In this document: in pieces, positions 1-11,969 of the stretch
How the letters are laid out: every line of letters begins with the position of its first letter
How positions within the stretch are numbered: position 1 is the stretch's first letter
Assembly (NCBI GenBank): GCA_033675265.1
Contig: JAUJYZ010000128.1
Span: 186,001-250,000 of the forward strand
Origin: Actinostola sp. cb2023
Taxonomy: Eukaryota; Cnidaria; Anthozoa; Actiniaria; Actinostolidae
Length of the DNA stretch: 64,000 bases
Direction: 5' to 3'
The notes under the pieces: model-generated
Told to the model about the DNA's origin: nothing
The model's input: only the letters and a program-made list of their open reading frames with translations
Database searches by the model: none
Position numbers and translations under genes: made by a program

Positions 1-189
1 GTGATAGTGGGGGACCTAGTTCTCTTAGTGGATTACAACGCTCCTCGTGGAAAATGGAACATGGCCCGAGTCAAGGAGACGTATCCAGGTAGAGACGCCG
101 TCGTCAGGAACGTTTTGGTAAAGACCAAGATCCATTCAGAAGTGCTGCGTCATCCTAGAAGTAGAATAAGTGCAACCCCTACAATCTGA
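1..189 (+). CDS. C-terminal end of a BEL/Pao retrotransposon pol (partial)
   Basis: The frame is open from the window edge and stops at 189, so the true start lies outside. The 62 residues contain GDLVLLVDYNAPRGKW followed by a PGRDAVVRNVLVKT stretch, which is the pattern of the C-terminal domain after the integrase core in BEL/Pao polyproteins (DUF5641 type). The complete BEL element at 14042-21571 ends in the equivalent domain (VGDVVIIKDENASRNSW), but the two differ clearly, so this is another BEL lineage. It would act in cDNA integration. Only the tail is visible, so whether the element is intact cannot be judged. Confidence 0.8.
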   Translation: MIVGDLVLLVDYNAPRGKWNMARVKETYPGRDAVVRNVLVKTKIHSEVLRHPRSRISATPTI

Positions 190-669
190 AGTGGTCCCCC
201 CGGAGGACTTGTTGTGAACAATAATTTAGTGATTTACATAAATTGAACATTAACTGATTAGTTTACTTGAGGATTAATATAACATCATGTTTGTCAACAT
301 TACGCAGTTCATTAACTCATCAGAATCGTTTAAGTCTCATTAGTTTCATTAGTGTCGCGTCCTTGAACAGTGTCTTCGCCAAGTCAGTATATTTACGTTT
401 AAGTTAACCACCAGAGATTCACTCTTCAGGTACAGAATCAATCATACAATTGTTGTAATATTGTATTCATCATGATTGCATGTGCTGTGATATTGTTGTT
501 TCTATCCATTTGACTGATTGTAAGTTAGAGACATTTAAGATACATATAAGTCAGAAAATATGATCGGAATGTAAGCTATATTTTGTCTTTTAGAATATTT
601 GTACAACCGTGTCAAGACTGTACTTATTAAAGAAGATTTCTGAGCCGGTTTATGTAGATTTGTGCTTAA
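190..669 (+). other. Possible 3' LTR of the BEL remnant; otherwise unassigned
   Basis: A purine-rich stretch (ccggaggact) just after the pol stop could be the polypurine tract. A TGTTGTGAAC start at about 210 would then be the beginning of the 3' LTR. I cannot fix its end because no second copy is in the window. No coding sequence is supported here. Confidence 0.3.
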
Positions 670-970
670 GGTGCAGTAATACGAGCAAAAAAATAGTGAA
701 ACTTGTCGCGCAACATTTTCAGATTGTTGCGTTGCAAGTTGCAGAGCAATGTTTCTCGTATTACCATCGTTCGCGCAACTTGTCGCGCAACAAATTAAAT
801 TTTCGGTCATTTGTTGCAGGTTGCAAAACTTTGTTGCATGAGGAAGAAAGAGCTTCTACTTTGTGCAACAAAGTTTTGCAACCTGCAACACGAAAATGTG
901 TTGCACGACAAGTTGCGCGAACGGTGTTGCACGACAAGTTGCACGATTTTGTTGCCCGTATTACCGCACC
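670..970. mobile_element. Foldback MITE with TTAA target duplication
   Basis: TTAA at 666-669 and 971-974 flanks a 301-bp element whose ends are GGTGCAGTAATACG and CGTATTACCGCACC. The two halves are inverted copies rich in TTGCGCAAC and GTTGCACGACAAG words. The central arms (a 27-base inverted repeat, about 810-836 and 863-890) match base for base. TTAA duplications are typical of piggyBac-like and Kolobok-like transposons. There is no transposase, so the element is non-autonomous. Short reading frames in it are palindrome shadows. Confidence 0.75.
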
Positions 971-974
971 TTAA

Positions 975-1914
975 CCAAGGGTTTAGCAATACTTGAAGCA
1001 GCTAAGAAGAGAGCATTTATATCAAGATAACTATAAAGTGGCCGTGAAAAGTTCAAAACAATATAACATCAAGTAAAAAAACAAGTCCGGTCATCACACT
1101 GCATTTGTCTGCCACGTAAATTTCGGTCCCGATTCTCCGATTCTCGGGAACTTACTAACGGCTTTACATCGCTTCAAAGAATACACTTATGGCATATTTC
1201 ATTAGAGAGTTTGATATTCTACGTATCTCAAGAAGACAATATGTTGTACAAACATCATTTACTTGGTTTCAGTACTCGCATAATACGCGCTCGCAACTTA
1301 CGCGTTGTTTACGCGCTCGTTACCTGCTGTTGACGCGCTCGCGACGCGCTCGCAGAGGGAAGTTACATTTAAGCTGTACTGTAGATAATTGAAGGATATC
1401 CTGTTCTCGTATGCGAAGTTATGAATATTTATAATAGAATTACCACAGGATTAAAGCAGATTGTTTTTCTGAATGCGAGTCAATGTACGTGCTGCCAATA
1501 ACTCGTGGAAGGACTTTCCTGGGTAGATGACAGTATTTCACCATTGATCGCAAATTTGAATAAACCATTGAAATGCTAGCCTGCTTAGCGGCTCTCCAGT
1601 GGGGAAGGGAGGGGGAAGTTCAGCTTCAGTTTAGAGGGAAAAAATAAGAATCACTATGAATCTCACGATAATGACTGTGAAATTGCCATATTATAAAAAA
1701 GGATCAATGAGTTATACATTATTCGGTAGTCTAAAAAAATATTTTTGAATTAATTTTTACGCCTTCGAATTATTTCGTCTCTGATGTTGGATATGGCCTG
1801 TTGGATATTATTGTGGGCTCAGACAAGGCACAGATAAGTAATGAGTAGACATGCGTTCACTTTTAAAAACATTGTCTTTTCAATAATAGAGTTAATAATA
1901 AATAATATGGTACT
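975..1914. other. Intergenic, no gene recognised
   Basis: AT-rich sequence without a supported gene. At about 1279-1355 the word ACGCGCTCGC or close variants recurs four or five times, which is unlike the surrounding composition. Nothing else stands out. Confidence 0.5.
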
Positions 1915-2325
1915 TACAGTACCGCCTAAAAATATTGCAACAGCCAAGAACCGCAATTGCGTTTTATTTGCGGTTTGCGGTTTGCGGCCGCAAAAAAGCG
2001 CAAAAAGAAACCACAAAACAAAATGGCGTCCAAACTCATTAAAAACTCAACACCGCAAATTGCGCTTTCTTTTAGAAGTCTTTTTGCGCTTTCATTGTTC
2101 GTGTGCGAGTTGCGTGAATTGCGAATAAATTATCTTTGCGTTTTTAGTCGATCTACGATCTTACAATTACATGTAGACTTTCAATCATTTCAACAATAAC
2201 AACGAAACAACTCCTCGTAGTAATGCTCGGAAACTCATGCAATTCCCGGTATAGTCGTAGGCTGAGGATAAAATATCGCAACTTCTAAAATAGATTTTGT
2301 AATGACTGTGAAAAACATACGCATG

Positions 2326-4676
2326 ACTTGCCCCCGGTGTACGCAATCGATGAAATCGATAATCGATGAAAATCGATATCAATCGATATCAATCGATATC
2401 AATTGAAGGGGTGCCCATGAAAACTGCGTATGTGACTATTTTCAAAATGTTATGCAATTGCTTCAAAAATACACCTACTGGCTTCTAAATACCTATATAA
2501 ACATGATTTGGTGATTTTTAGATCGATTACACTCGAATTTTGGGCACTACAGTATATTTAATTTCTGATTGAATTTATCAGTATTAGTTGGTGAAAATAT
2601 GCAAATTAAGAAACTTTTACGCGTCAGTGATCTGTACGTGTTGTTCAACAATAACAAACCTTCAGATGTGAATGATTTCAACCTTTCACTTCCAGAGATT
2701 TTAGAAGTTTTTAGCGAATTTTGTTGCCATGGAAATCTTGACAGCTCGCGGGCTCAAACTATCAGGCGGTTAAGTTGTCTCGTGGCGTGGCTATCGGTTC
2801 TGGAAGTGCTTCGCAGAACTGGGCCACTTTGCCACAATTTAAAGTCTTTTATTGCCATGTTTTCACCACAGAAGCCCCCAGAACAGCATCATTAAGCTTG
2901 ACTGGTGGTAGAGGCCATTCTCCTGGAAGAAATCAGGGGCGAGGTGCAATTTCACGATGAAACTGAATCTGCAAACACGGTGTCAGATTTTCAAAATGGC
3001 CGATTCAGCCGAGTGAGAGTTGTTTAATATCTCTGGTCGTTCTGTGGTGAATTCGAGGACCTACTAAGGCAGTTTTGGCGACTTTCGACTAGTAACTAGT
3101 AAAGAATGCAACCGGTGCATTAGTTTGCCTGTAGGCCCGGGTGATAAAAGACTTTATAAAATATCTCTAAAACATGGAGGTACAGAATGTCGTTGACAAA
3201 AATGTTCATGATATCCCAGAATGCAGTTCGGTCGTGCGTTGGAAAACAACAGGGATCCCGAAATAGTCGAATTGAAAATCCCCGAATATACCAAGAAGAG
3301 AGATGGAAGTTTGCCGAGCTAGTGGCGTTTTGTTTCACAATGATGTATTTTGGAAGAAAATCAAAGTCAAATGTCGCACATTGTCATGACGTCAAAAACG
3401 CGCATTTTTGATTTCTATGAAAAACGGCAAACTGCAAAACAAGCTCTTTTTCTAATGTAATCGATCTAAAAATGACCAAATCATGTTTATATAGGTATCA
3501 ATAAGCCAGTAGGTGTATTTTTGAAGCAATTGCATAACATTTTGAAAATTATCAAAATAGTCACATACGCAGTTTTCATGGGCACCCCTTCAATTAATAA
3601 ATTGATATTGGAAATCGATGACCAATCGATGAAACAAAAATCTGTGACATTTGATCGATTGTCATCGATTGCCTTATGATTGATCGATTGTTATCGATTG
3701 CCCTAAAATAGATCGATTTTCATCGATTTTCATCGATTGTTTTGTACTTATGGCCAGAGCGGGAACAAGCGCACTCAGCTTGTAATTGCCCTAGCTGTCC
3801 CCGGTCATTACTACCTTGAAAGCATTAATATAATATATATATGTCGGTTCTTATATAGCGCATTTCACATTGTCTCAATGCGCTTTACAACCGATGGAGG
3901 ACTTTTTCGGGCTGCATATGAAAGGCGCCTATGGCAGCCGAGCAGCTTACAATCATGAGGAGTTAGTACATTAGTGTGTTATGCCTCCAATTTGAAGTAG
4001 GCTGTTGAACCGGGTAACAATCCCCTATAATCTTACGAAGAGTTCAACAGGTTATTTTAATGTCCCCCGTGAAACAGGTTAGATTAGGGTCGGGAGACAG
4101 GACCTCAGGTTTAACGTCCTTATCCGAGAAGACGTGAAGGTCTAACCATTTGGAGATGTAATTACAAAGGCAGCACCTTCTCCTCAATTATTTTAAGACC
4201 CTGAGTAATGGTCCGGCCGGGACTTGAACCACGAACCTCCCGCACAATAGACCGGTACTCAACCAACTGAGCCAACCGGACGGCTGCCTCTTTCCCGGTC
4301 TCTTTGTATGAGCTAGAAATATTTCTCCTTGTTGGACTTGGAAAAGACAACATTGATAACCCTTCACGATGCATCGATCGCACTTTTAGACTGACTTCGT
4401 GGCTTTCCCAGCGGCTTTCCATATAGACGACATTTTAGCGGCAACGTACAGAGGTCGATAGGACTACGTCACGAAATCTTGTACTGAACCTGATAACAAT
4501 CGATCGATGATCGATGATCGATTTTCATAGATTGTCATTTTTCTTGTGTGACTATCGATTGGTGATCGATTGGCCAAAACCAATCGATATGAATCGATTA
4601 ATTTTATCCATTTTATCGATTGTTCGATTGGTTTTCCGATCATCGATTTTCATCGATTGCGTACACCGGGCTTGCC
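2326..4676. mobile_element. Foldback element with AATCGAT tandem-repeat arms
   Basis: The ends are inverted: ACTTGCCCCCGGTGTACGC at 2326 and GCGTACACCGGGCTTGCC near 4676. Each side has an imperfect AATCGATG/AATCGATATC array (2341-2404; 3597-3745 and 4497-4660). Inside these, arms of about 125-140 bases (2401-2529 and 3456-3596) are inverted copies beginning CAATTGAAGGGGTGCCC. Between the arms I recognise no protein. The right arm is split at about 3746-4496 by a segment that includes a SINE. The form is that of a foldback transposon with repeat-rich arms. Confidence 0.55.
3828..4283 (-). repeat. tRNA-derived SINE
   Basis: Read on the minus strand, 4283-4211 is tRNA-like. A GTCCGG/CCGGAC acceptor-stem pair encloses an A box (TGGCTCAGTTGG) and a B box (GGTTCAAGTCC). 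A body of about 380 bp follows and ends in a TA-rich tail near 3828. A shorter related copy lies at 61125-61230. The anticodon stem is mismatched, so this is not a functional tRNA gene. The body has a segment (about 4100-4150) reminiscent of conserved domains shared by SINEs of aquatic invertebrates; I have not confirmed which one. Confidence 0.7.
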
Positions 4677-5810
4677 GTGACCGTGCAGGGTTTTTTTCAC
4701 AGGATTCGAGTCCGTCCATTTACTCGCCCAAAGTAACAAGCTGTAACTAGTAGATCGGTCAACGATTACTAAATCAGCTAGAAACCTCAAACTTTTCATC
4801 TCTAAAACACAACGCTGTGATTTACGAAAACACAAATGCCGTGATTTACGTTGGTGAATTATAGACAGTTTGATTGACACATGGTGTGTTGAACCCGTGA
4901 GAATGTACGGGAAGCTTGGGAACTTTATAGAAACTAGTCAGATAAACTCTGAAATGCGACAAAATGTATTTCAAAAACAACTTTTACATTAGATACGGTT
5001 ACTTTTGCTCATTTGGTAAATCAAAACGACCAGAGAACGACTCATCAAACTATCAAACATAACCAAGCTCAAGGTGTGAAATGTTTGTTTACGATTACGA
5101 AGTGAGTTCTTGAGAATATTATTATTCACATAAACGACTTGTTTGGTCCTAAATCTTTTGCTCAAAAGCCTTTAATACCAAATGAAAAACATTTACTTGG
5201 AATCTGGATGAATCTGAACATTTCTCAAACACTTTTTTCGGAGATACTTGTTAGTTTGTTTTGGTGTTGTGTGACACCTGAGCCACGCGTGCAGCGTGAA
5301 CCGGATCAAACCGGTAACGAACTTGAGAAAGGTTCGATATCTTCATACTTATACTTTAGTTCCTCACTAGGTATAATTTTAAGATGTCTTAAGACATGAA
5401 TTCCAAATCTAAAGACCGATCAGAGCGGCTGTCAGTGAATAATTTTCATAAACTTGTCATCACTTCGTGTATCAGCGAACGACAGACTGATTGTAATTTG
5501 TTCGTCAAAACAGATAAAACATAAAGTGCTTTCATCTTTTTCGAAAAATCGACTGATTTGTTGTGGGATCCTTGCACATTTGAGCTTCAACTCGAACGAA
5601 TATATTATATTTGCGGGTGAATCAATTAATTTTGCGTATTATTGCGTTCTATTGTCTTATGCCGTGAAACGCAACTTGCGGTTTTTATGAATAATGACCG
5701 AGGCGCAAGAGAAAACCGCAAACGTCCGCAAATTGCGGTTCTCTTTAAGAAGTATTTTTGCGGCGCAATTGCGGTTCTTAGCTGTTGCAATACTTTTAGG
5801 CGGTACTGTA

Positions 5811-6829
5811 TATTATTATGCCTCGCATGCCTCGCTGTGTGCCTCGCATGCCTCGCTGGCTGGCTCGCACTCTGTAAGGACCCTCATCACCTGCTATTGT
5901 CATGTTGTTGAGACGAAGTGCAAGGACGCTTCGTTCGTCGGTTGTTTGATTTCTTGTAAAAAAAATCAATTTAGATATAATTTAACACAAGTCAAAATAC
6001 TATAAAACTTCCCCTTGCTGTTTAAGCTAAAAAAGAGCTAAGTTTCGTGCATGTACGTAAACTATAGACCCAAATATATCGGTCATACGTTGGTACGTTT
6101 GTTGTTTATCGGCTTCGACTTCATGTTCAAAGTGACGCTCGCTTCGATCGCACTGGACTATAAAATGTTCCTAATCATTTACAGTATTTATGTTTGAGAG
6201 ACACATTGTATCGGGATTATAATTCTATTGGTTTTGAACCACGACTCTTGATATAATTACACGTATATTACGGACATGAATGTCTCGTCGTCCAACAGTT
6301 TGATCGCCGTTGGATTCAATTTATTTGCACTACACTCAAACTACACTCAGCCTGCGTGTAACGTAAACAAAAGACTGTATAACAAAGGCGAAACTACACT
6401 CAAACTACACTCAGTTTACACTCAAGACTCCATGCAGACTCCACGCAGAATCCATGCAGACTCAGGGCTCGAAATAGCGGCCTGCCAATGGCCAAAATGC
6501 AGGTCAAATTTCACTACAGGCGAAAATAATTTTGAACTGCCAAATGGAAAATAAAATGGCAGGTGAAATTTTGTTCCACTGTAGTTTATTGTTTTACTTT
6601 GTTTGCCTACCATTTTCCTTTATTCGCTAGACCTTTTCGTGAACAGTCGATCCATATTAAGCTTATAAATATCGGCAAACAAACTGAAAACAACAGCGCA
6701 AAGGTGAGGCGCAGGTCATCAGGTCAGCGGTGTTCTCTTGTAATATAACCCAGCATGCCTTTTGGGCTCCCATGCTAGCGTGCACGCCATTTGCTTGTGT
6801 CGAGTTGTGACGAATCTACGACGGGAAAA
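5811..6829. other. Intergenic with short direct and inverted repeats
   Basis: Contains a GCCTCGCATGCCTCGC repeat (5821-5870), repeated CTACACTCAAACTACACTCAG words (6330-6425) and an imperfect inverted pair around a GGCAGGT / TGCAGGTCAAATTTC motif (6475-6570). I see no supportable gene. Confidence 0.45.
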
Positions 6830-7312
6830 ATGGCCGAGGAGAACACTATTGAAGTATTTATTAACTTTCGTAATCTTTGCGACAATTTCGATGAGCATGG
6901 GATCATCATCAGTGTACAAAAGCCAGATGCGTCTGATAGCGAAGAAGAAGCACTAATTGCACTCGAGATCAAAGTTGTTGAGAAAGTTGTTGAGCATTTT
7001 GAGGCCGACACACATTCAGTTAGCCCAATCAGAATTGATGGAGTCATTGGAGCACACAGTCGAATTGTGACATTTCTTGATGACCTGGAGAAGCTTGGGA
7101 GTGTTCTGTTCAATGAGAGCAAAATGCTAGTGAAAGACACAGCAGGAGAATTGGTGGATATAACATCGATGCAGCAGATTCATTACCATACTGTTATATT
7201 TGTCATGTTTAACAATTCCAATGAAGAACTTTCAGACATTGACACTCAGACATTGACACTCTTAGCAATGAATAAAGTAACGTCATATATAACGACAAAT
7301 AGGATATTCTAA
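6830..7312 (+). CDS. Hypothetical protein, ORF beside the Harbinger insertion
   Basis: A 160-residue frame starts at a good-context ATG (aaaaATGGCC) with MAEENTIEVFINF; an ATG 39 bases upstream is in frame but has weaker context. The protein is acidic, mixed helical, with no signal peptide or membrane segment. I do not recognise the family. The stop sits at the left end of the Harbinger element, so the native C-terminus may have been cut by that insertion. It could be a small single-exon gene, an exon, or part of a decayed transposon; sequence alone does not decide. Confidence 0.35.
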   Translation: MAEENTIEVFINFRNLCDNFDEHGIIISVQKPDASDSEEEALIALEIKVVEKVVEHFEADTHSVSPIRIDGVIGAHSRIVTFLDDLEKLGSVLFNESKMLVKDTAGELVDITSMQQIHYHTVIFVMFNNSNEELSDIDTQTLTLLAMNKVTSYITTNRIF

Positions 7313-7827
7313 TAGGGTTTTCCGATTAACGGGTACTAAGGCCGATTTGGCACTAATAGTACCATTGTTCGATATGTCGATATTCTTGCCACAATGTGTT
7401 TTGTACCGAAAGATGTATTCATTATCTGTACGATTTATTCATTCTAAATGTTGGGGGAAAGCCGAAAAATATTCAATACACTCACTCACCATGATAATCA
7501 TCTGATCATATGTACGTAAATCATGCATGTTTCATAGAGTGTGACTTTGTCAGAATGTTTCAATCAGTCAGGCACCTTGATCAATAAAGCTTTTATTACT
7601 ACGTATCACAATTATTGTCAATGCAAGTTAATGTAGTACAATTATAACTTCTTGCAAACTTGTAAACTCACTACGGAATTCCCGAATTGTCGATACATTC
7701 ATTTATCTTCTATGGTATCATTACATCAGCACTTCTTAATGTGAGGGAATAAACGAAACAGTCAAAAACTGAACATTGTGTAATTGGTATAATAGGAACA
7801 GTTAACATTGTTCACTAGGACAGGCTC

Positions 7828-8631
7828 CTATTCTTCGTCCGACGAGCTGCTTGATGGCAACAAAATAGACTTGGACCATTTTTTGAGAGCTTTGGTATGC
7901 TCTCGGGCAGCAGATTGTGCCTCATTTATTAGGCCTGGAATGGACTCGAGCACATCATTCAGTGCCTTGCTCTTGGATTTTCGAGGTCTAAAAAATAAAC
8001 GATGGAATGATAATTTAGGTTAAATAATTAATGGAGTTGCCTGTGAGTTTTGCCGGAGAGCTCCTGTTTGCATAAATAATAATGTGACTTACCTTTTTCT
8101 TTTGCTTGATGTAGAAGTCGTAGAAGGCCCAGCGCTAGCCAAAGGTTCTGAGCTGATACGTCTCACTACTGACTGTCGGCTGTCCATCCCGTCATCCAGC
8201 GTAGACGTATCAACACAAAACCTTTTGTCGTTTTCGTCTATCTTTTGTTTAGTTGATTCAATACTATCGTCTTCTTCACTGGCTTCACTTCCACTGCTGT
8301 TGTATTCATCTTCGACACGCGTCTGTACACGTTCGGCATTGTTCCTGCATGGTTGCAAAAATTAATCAGCTTAATAAACAGTAAAATAAAAGAACGAAAA
8401 TCGAACACGTTCAGGTTTATAAGTTGAAAAGAACTAACATTGTTATATTTTGGTGACTTACTGTGGATGAAGCAATTTTGTGGTTCGTTTTCGTACTCTT
8501 TCGGTTGCTTTTTTAAAGGTTGCACTGCCGAGTGTTCCTGCTTCAGTGTAAAATTTACACAGCTCTTCGCCCATTACCTCGGAATTCCTTTGCATGAAAA
8601 GGACAATGGCCTTATAATCTTTTTTGTACAT
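7828..8631 (-). CDS. Harbinger accessory protein (second ORF), three exons
   Basis: On the minus strand I join 8631-8462, 8344-8093 and 7987-7828, giving about 193 residues. All introns have GTAAGT donors and AG acceptors, and the phases fit (2 and 2). Exon 1 begins MYKKDYKAIVLFMQ and is basic and helical. Exon 2 has an acidic serine-rich part (SGSEASEEDDS) followed by a KRKRPRKSKSK nuclear-localisation-like run across the last junction. The end is serine-rich (SSSSSDEE). In known Harbinger systems the second protein is Myb/SANT-like and carries the transposase to the nucleus and to DNA. I do not see a clear Myb repeat, so a further upstream exon is possible. Confidence 0.6.
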
Positions 8632-9092
8632 TGCCAGAGCTTTTTGAACACATCATGTCTTCGACAGGTGTTGCTCGAAGGCGAGAAGACTGCTGTTTAG
8701 ACATTCTTAAAACCCGAGTCACTGTGCGAGAATCTAGAGACTGCGACGCCGGGCTGCAAAACTTGATTGCCACGTTGCAAATTCTGCACGTGCAAATTGC
8801 AAGATTAGGTGATGCATACGTCAATGGACTGAATATTTTAAAAATCAACAGCATGCATGTATATCTCCTTTTGGCTTTCATATACTCGTTTCACTGAACC
8901 ATCCTTTCATTGTAAAATACCATAAAAAATCAAAACAGGTAAAAAGAATAATAAAAATGAGACCGTTTTGAATCATATTTTATGTCAATCGTTTAAAGTT
9001 CTAACGACTTTTTCAATCCTGTTAGGCACGTGAGAATTCTAGTCTTACCGAGAAGGCTAAACGCAGAAGCTGATTAACTTTCACTTCGCGCC

Positions 9093-10298
9093 ATGCATCC
9101 TCCGCCTTTTCCAGCTTTTCTCGCGATATTACCACTGATTCTTGTTAACGTTCTGCTGTTATGTAGCAACAACTTAGTAATGCCTCCTCCTTGTACAGTG
9201 TTTTTGACTCAAACTATTATCATTCTGATGACAATTCCTGACCTGCTAAAAAAACAGCCTCTGATTGCAAGACTTTTTCCTGCTCTTATGCCGGGCAGAA
9301 ATGTTGGTCGCGATGTTTGGACATTGCTTGAAATAGACCCACGCACGTTTTGGTACCTCACAGGAGAAACTCCAAGATCGCTTGAGCAAATGGTTCGGCG
9401 TGTAGCTGCAGATGTTGTGAGACCCCGGCTTTTGCCACGTCAGCCAACCACCCGAAGACAGCGTGCGTGTCTTTTGGATGTTCGAAACCGTGTACTCTTG
9501 GTCATCATTTGGTTACGGTGTTATCACAATTATCACGCCATGGCAAACCTCTTTCACATTAGTACGAGTACGGTAGCTGAAGAGATTTATCATATTGTAC
9601 CAATACTTTACCTTAGCTACCGTCACCTCATAAGATGGCACAACCTTCAACAGTGGGCCGCGTTTTTAGGCAATTGGCCTCATTTTCCCAATGCCGTGGG
9701 CTCCATCGACGCTACCAGCCATAAAATAAACAGACCATCAGTAGGACAGGCCGAGTTTTATAGAGGAGATAAGAAGTTTCACTTCATGTCAACCCAGCTA
9801 GTTGTCGATGCGGACGGGCTTATTGTTATGCTTGTGTCTGGGTAAGTGTTAGGCTTGGAATCATCTGTGCAATTTTTGTACTTTGGAAGTGATGTATCCC
9901 TATAGTCATCAGTGCATAATTCACTGAAATAATCTACCGTACATATATACAGGTATCCTGGTCACTTGAATGATGCCTCTACATTTCGACTGCTGCCAAG
10001 GATTGGCTTTAATCGTCAAAGAAGACTACCACGAGCCGCACGACTTCTTGCAGATGGTGGATATCCTGGACAAGTGCCCCTAATAACCCCAAGGAGGATA
10101 GCCAGAAACAGAAGGGTCCAAAGAGCCAATCGAGAGCTTCGCCGTCTCCGCGTACAGGTTGAGCACACGATTGGTAGTCTTAAAATCTATCGATCAGTTT
10201 CCTCTGTTTTCCGTCAAAAACGTTCCTTTTTGCCATTCGTCGTCACTACTTGTGGTTACTTAACAAACCGTCGGCGTAGACTTATCGCACGAGTTTAA
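9093..10298 (+). CDS. Harbinger transposase (HARBI1-like, DDE_4 nuclease)
   Basis: Two exons, 9093-9841 and 9953-10298, are joined across an intron with a GTAAGT donor and an ACAG acceptor, giving about 364 residues, close to HARBI1-type proteins. The DDE triad is visible: Asp in VGSIDATSHKI, Asp in LLADGGYPGQV, and Glu in QVEHTIGSLK. GHLNDASTF matches the usual conserved block after the first Asp. A helix-turn-helix-like stretch (HAMANLFHISTSTVAEEI) precedes the catalytic domain. The first 40 residues are oddly hydrophobic, so the start may be a later Met. It would cut and paste the element, with help from the divergent accessory protein. Confidence 0.9.
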
Positions 10299-10748
10299 TA
10301 CATTGAATTAGCCTACCGCTTTACGAAACATATACTGTAACAACTCTCGATGTAAGTCACTATATTACATTTGTAAGATATTCAGATACCCTATACTTTA
10401 TTTATTACCCTTTCTTGTCATGCAGTCCTTGAAAAAACATGGAATCAAAATAATTACAATCATGTACAATGTAATTTCAGTTTATGTATTTTTCCCCTAA
10501 ACGATCAAAGGTAAACGCTGCCTGTAATGATAATCACTATCCAATAAATAACAATTTCACCAGTCTTCACTGCTTTTTATCTCGAGCTGATCAATAAAGT
10601 ATAATATCTCTCGTAAAAATTATCGAAAATGTAAAGCATCGGCCATATCGTATCGGACATGATATGACTGATCATGCATCAGTGCACATATGCAAATTAG
10701 TACTTGGCACTATTAGTGCCAAAGTCTTTAAATCGGAAAACCCTAATA

Positions 10749-11564
10749 GAGTTTTTTAAGTGTGAAAATCGCCGGTTTGCACAAATCATCTGAGCGTACG
10801 TTTCGTAGAAAGATCGCGATTGTGTGTTTGTTGTATGTTTCATGTTTGGTCTCGTTGCTATGGAGAGGAATCTTGACAAGAGGAAAGATAATTGTCAGTT
10901 TTGTAACGAAAACCTATGTACCAACAGAGCATCCGAAATATAGATTACTTCTTCAGTTCAACTCGCAAGAATAACGCTAGTTTACCAGTGCAGTATATCT
11001 GTTTCTGGTTCCATAGTTTGTGGGAATCAAACGGCAAAACTATACTTGAAAGTCACGGCGAAACGGCCGTCACGCACTGGTTGTTTATTATAAATACTAC
11101 AGTACAGCTGATTCAGTGATTGCCTGATTTTAATATAAAAAAAGCTTTAAATAAAAGCTTTATATTTTGCGGATTTCTGTGGAAATCGTTAAGACCACTT
11201 CATGGCGCTTTGCAATACAAGACATACAAGTCTCAGTACTCGTGTTCGTCTAGAGTTAGGGAATGGGAATTCTGACGTATAATGTCTTGTGTACCGTAGA
11301 AATAATAATAAGCTTACAAATACTAAATCTCACATGAAAAACAAAATTAGTAAGCTTATTAGTTACTTCTCTTTATTACTTTATTAAATATCATTACATG
11401 TTTATGTATCTTAAGTTATCTTTTGAGACGTAGGCGAAACGATTAGGCGAACTGACGTAGGCGAACTGACGCGGTGGCGAAACGACTGGATACCGTACAT
11501 AAACGATTACTGTATTAAACGCCAACGGCCCTATAGTCAGGAAGCAAATGTCGTAAAAGAAAGT
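10749..11564. other. Intergenic, no gene recognised
   Basis: Lies between the Harbinger element and the long-TIR element. It contains short inverted words (AAGCTTT at 11140-11165; an AATAAGCTTAC / GTAAGCTTATT pair at 11305-11360) and CGAACTGACG/CGAAACGAC words at 11430-11490. Bases 11532-11564 still resemble the flank of the right TIR near 22960, so the true end of that element may lie a little outside 11565. Confidence 0.4.
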
Positions 11565-11969
11565 CCCGTGGGAATTTTGTGCTGAAAGCAAGCCACCTAT
11601 CTACATGTGTTAAGGGGACCCTAAGGAACAAGAAACATGTTGTCGGCAATTTTGTAACTCGTACCGACGGCCGCTACGAAAGTTTTAAAATGTGACTTAT
11701 ATGGCCCAGCATGGAAACGAGGCTGGGCCATAAAATGCGATATAACCATCGTTAATGGCAACAAATCGTTACCGAAATTACTCATACTTTACATATAAGT
11801 GTATCTGACACAACTAAGAAACTTTTAAGTAATAAAGCTGGTCACGTGACCATGACAGCATGGAAACGAGGCTGGGCTATAAAATGCCCTATAACTTATT
11901 TTGAATTGCATAAAATGTATCCAAATTCACCCAAATCAATGACATATGTGATTGTTACACTACCAGGCC
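11565..11969 (+). repeat. Left terminal inverted repeat of the large transposon
   Basis: Begins CCCGTGGGAATTTTGTGC and is matched in reverse at 22530-22935. It holds two copies of AGCATGGAAACGAGGCTGG (about 11709 and 11859). These subterminal repeats are candidate transposase-binding sites. A CACGTGAC motif precedes the second copy. Confidence 0.8.

Larger units (their letters stand above)
1917..5808. mobile_element. TA-flanked DNA transposon with CAGTACCGCC termini
   Basis: Left end TA then CAGTACCGCCTAAAAATATT, right end TTTTAGGCGGTACTG then TA. The inverted ends share about 45 bases, including TTGCAACAGC and AGAACCGCAATTGCG. TA duplication and CAGT-type ends point to a Tc1/mariner-like origin. 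Both ends carry GCGG/CCGC-rich words (1945-2125 and 5585-5800). No transposase is visible, and the interior is filled by a second foldback (2326-4676). The two ends could also be halves of separate copies. Confidence 0.5.
7315..10743. mobile_element. Nearly complete PIF/Harbinger DNA transposon
   Basis: The inverted ends are GGGTTTTCCGATT at 7315 and AATCGGAAAACCC at 10743, with a further shared TTTGGCACTAATAGT block a few bases inside. TAATA flanks both sides (7310-7314, 10744-10748) and contains the 3-bp TAA duplication usual for the superfamily. It encodes a DDE transposase (plus strand) and a divergently oriented three-exon accessory protein (minus strand), the normal two-gene plan. Neither gene shows a stop or frameshift, so the copy may be autonomous. 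Confidence 0.85.

Noticed and set aside
609..996. Small proteins of 60-120 codons near 600-1000
   Set aside because: They lie in a palindromic MITE and appear on both strands.
4211..4283. Functional tRNA gene on the minus strand
   Set aside because: Anticodon stem is mismatched, and a SINE body with a second, truncated copy at 61125-61230 follows.
8084..8365. Plus-strand 93-codon frame in the Harbinger element
   Set aside because: Antisense shadow of accessory exon 2, which has matching splice sites and phases.
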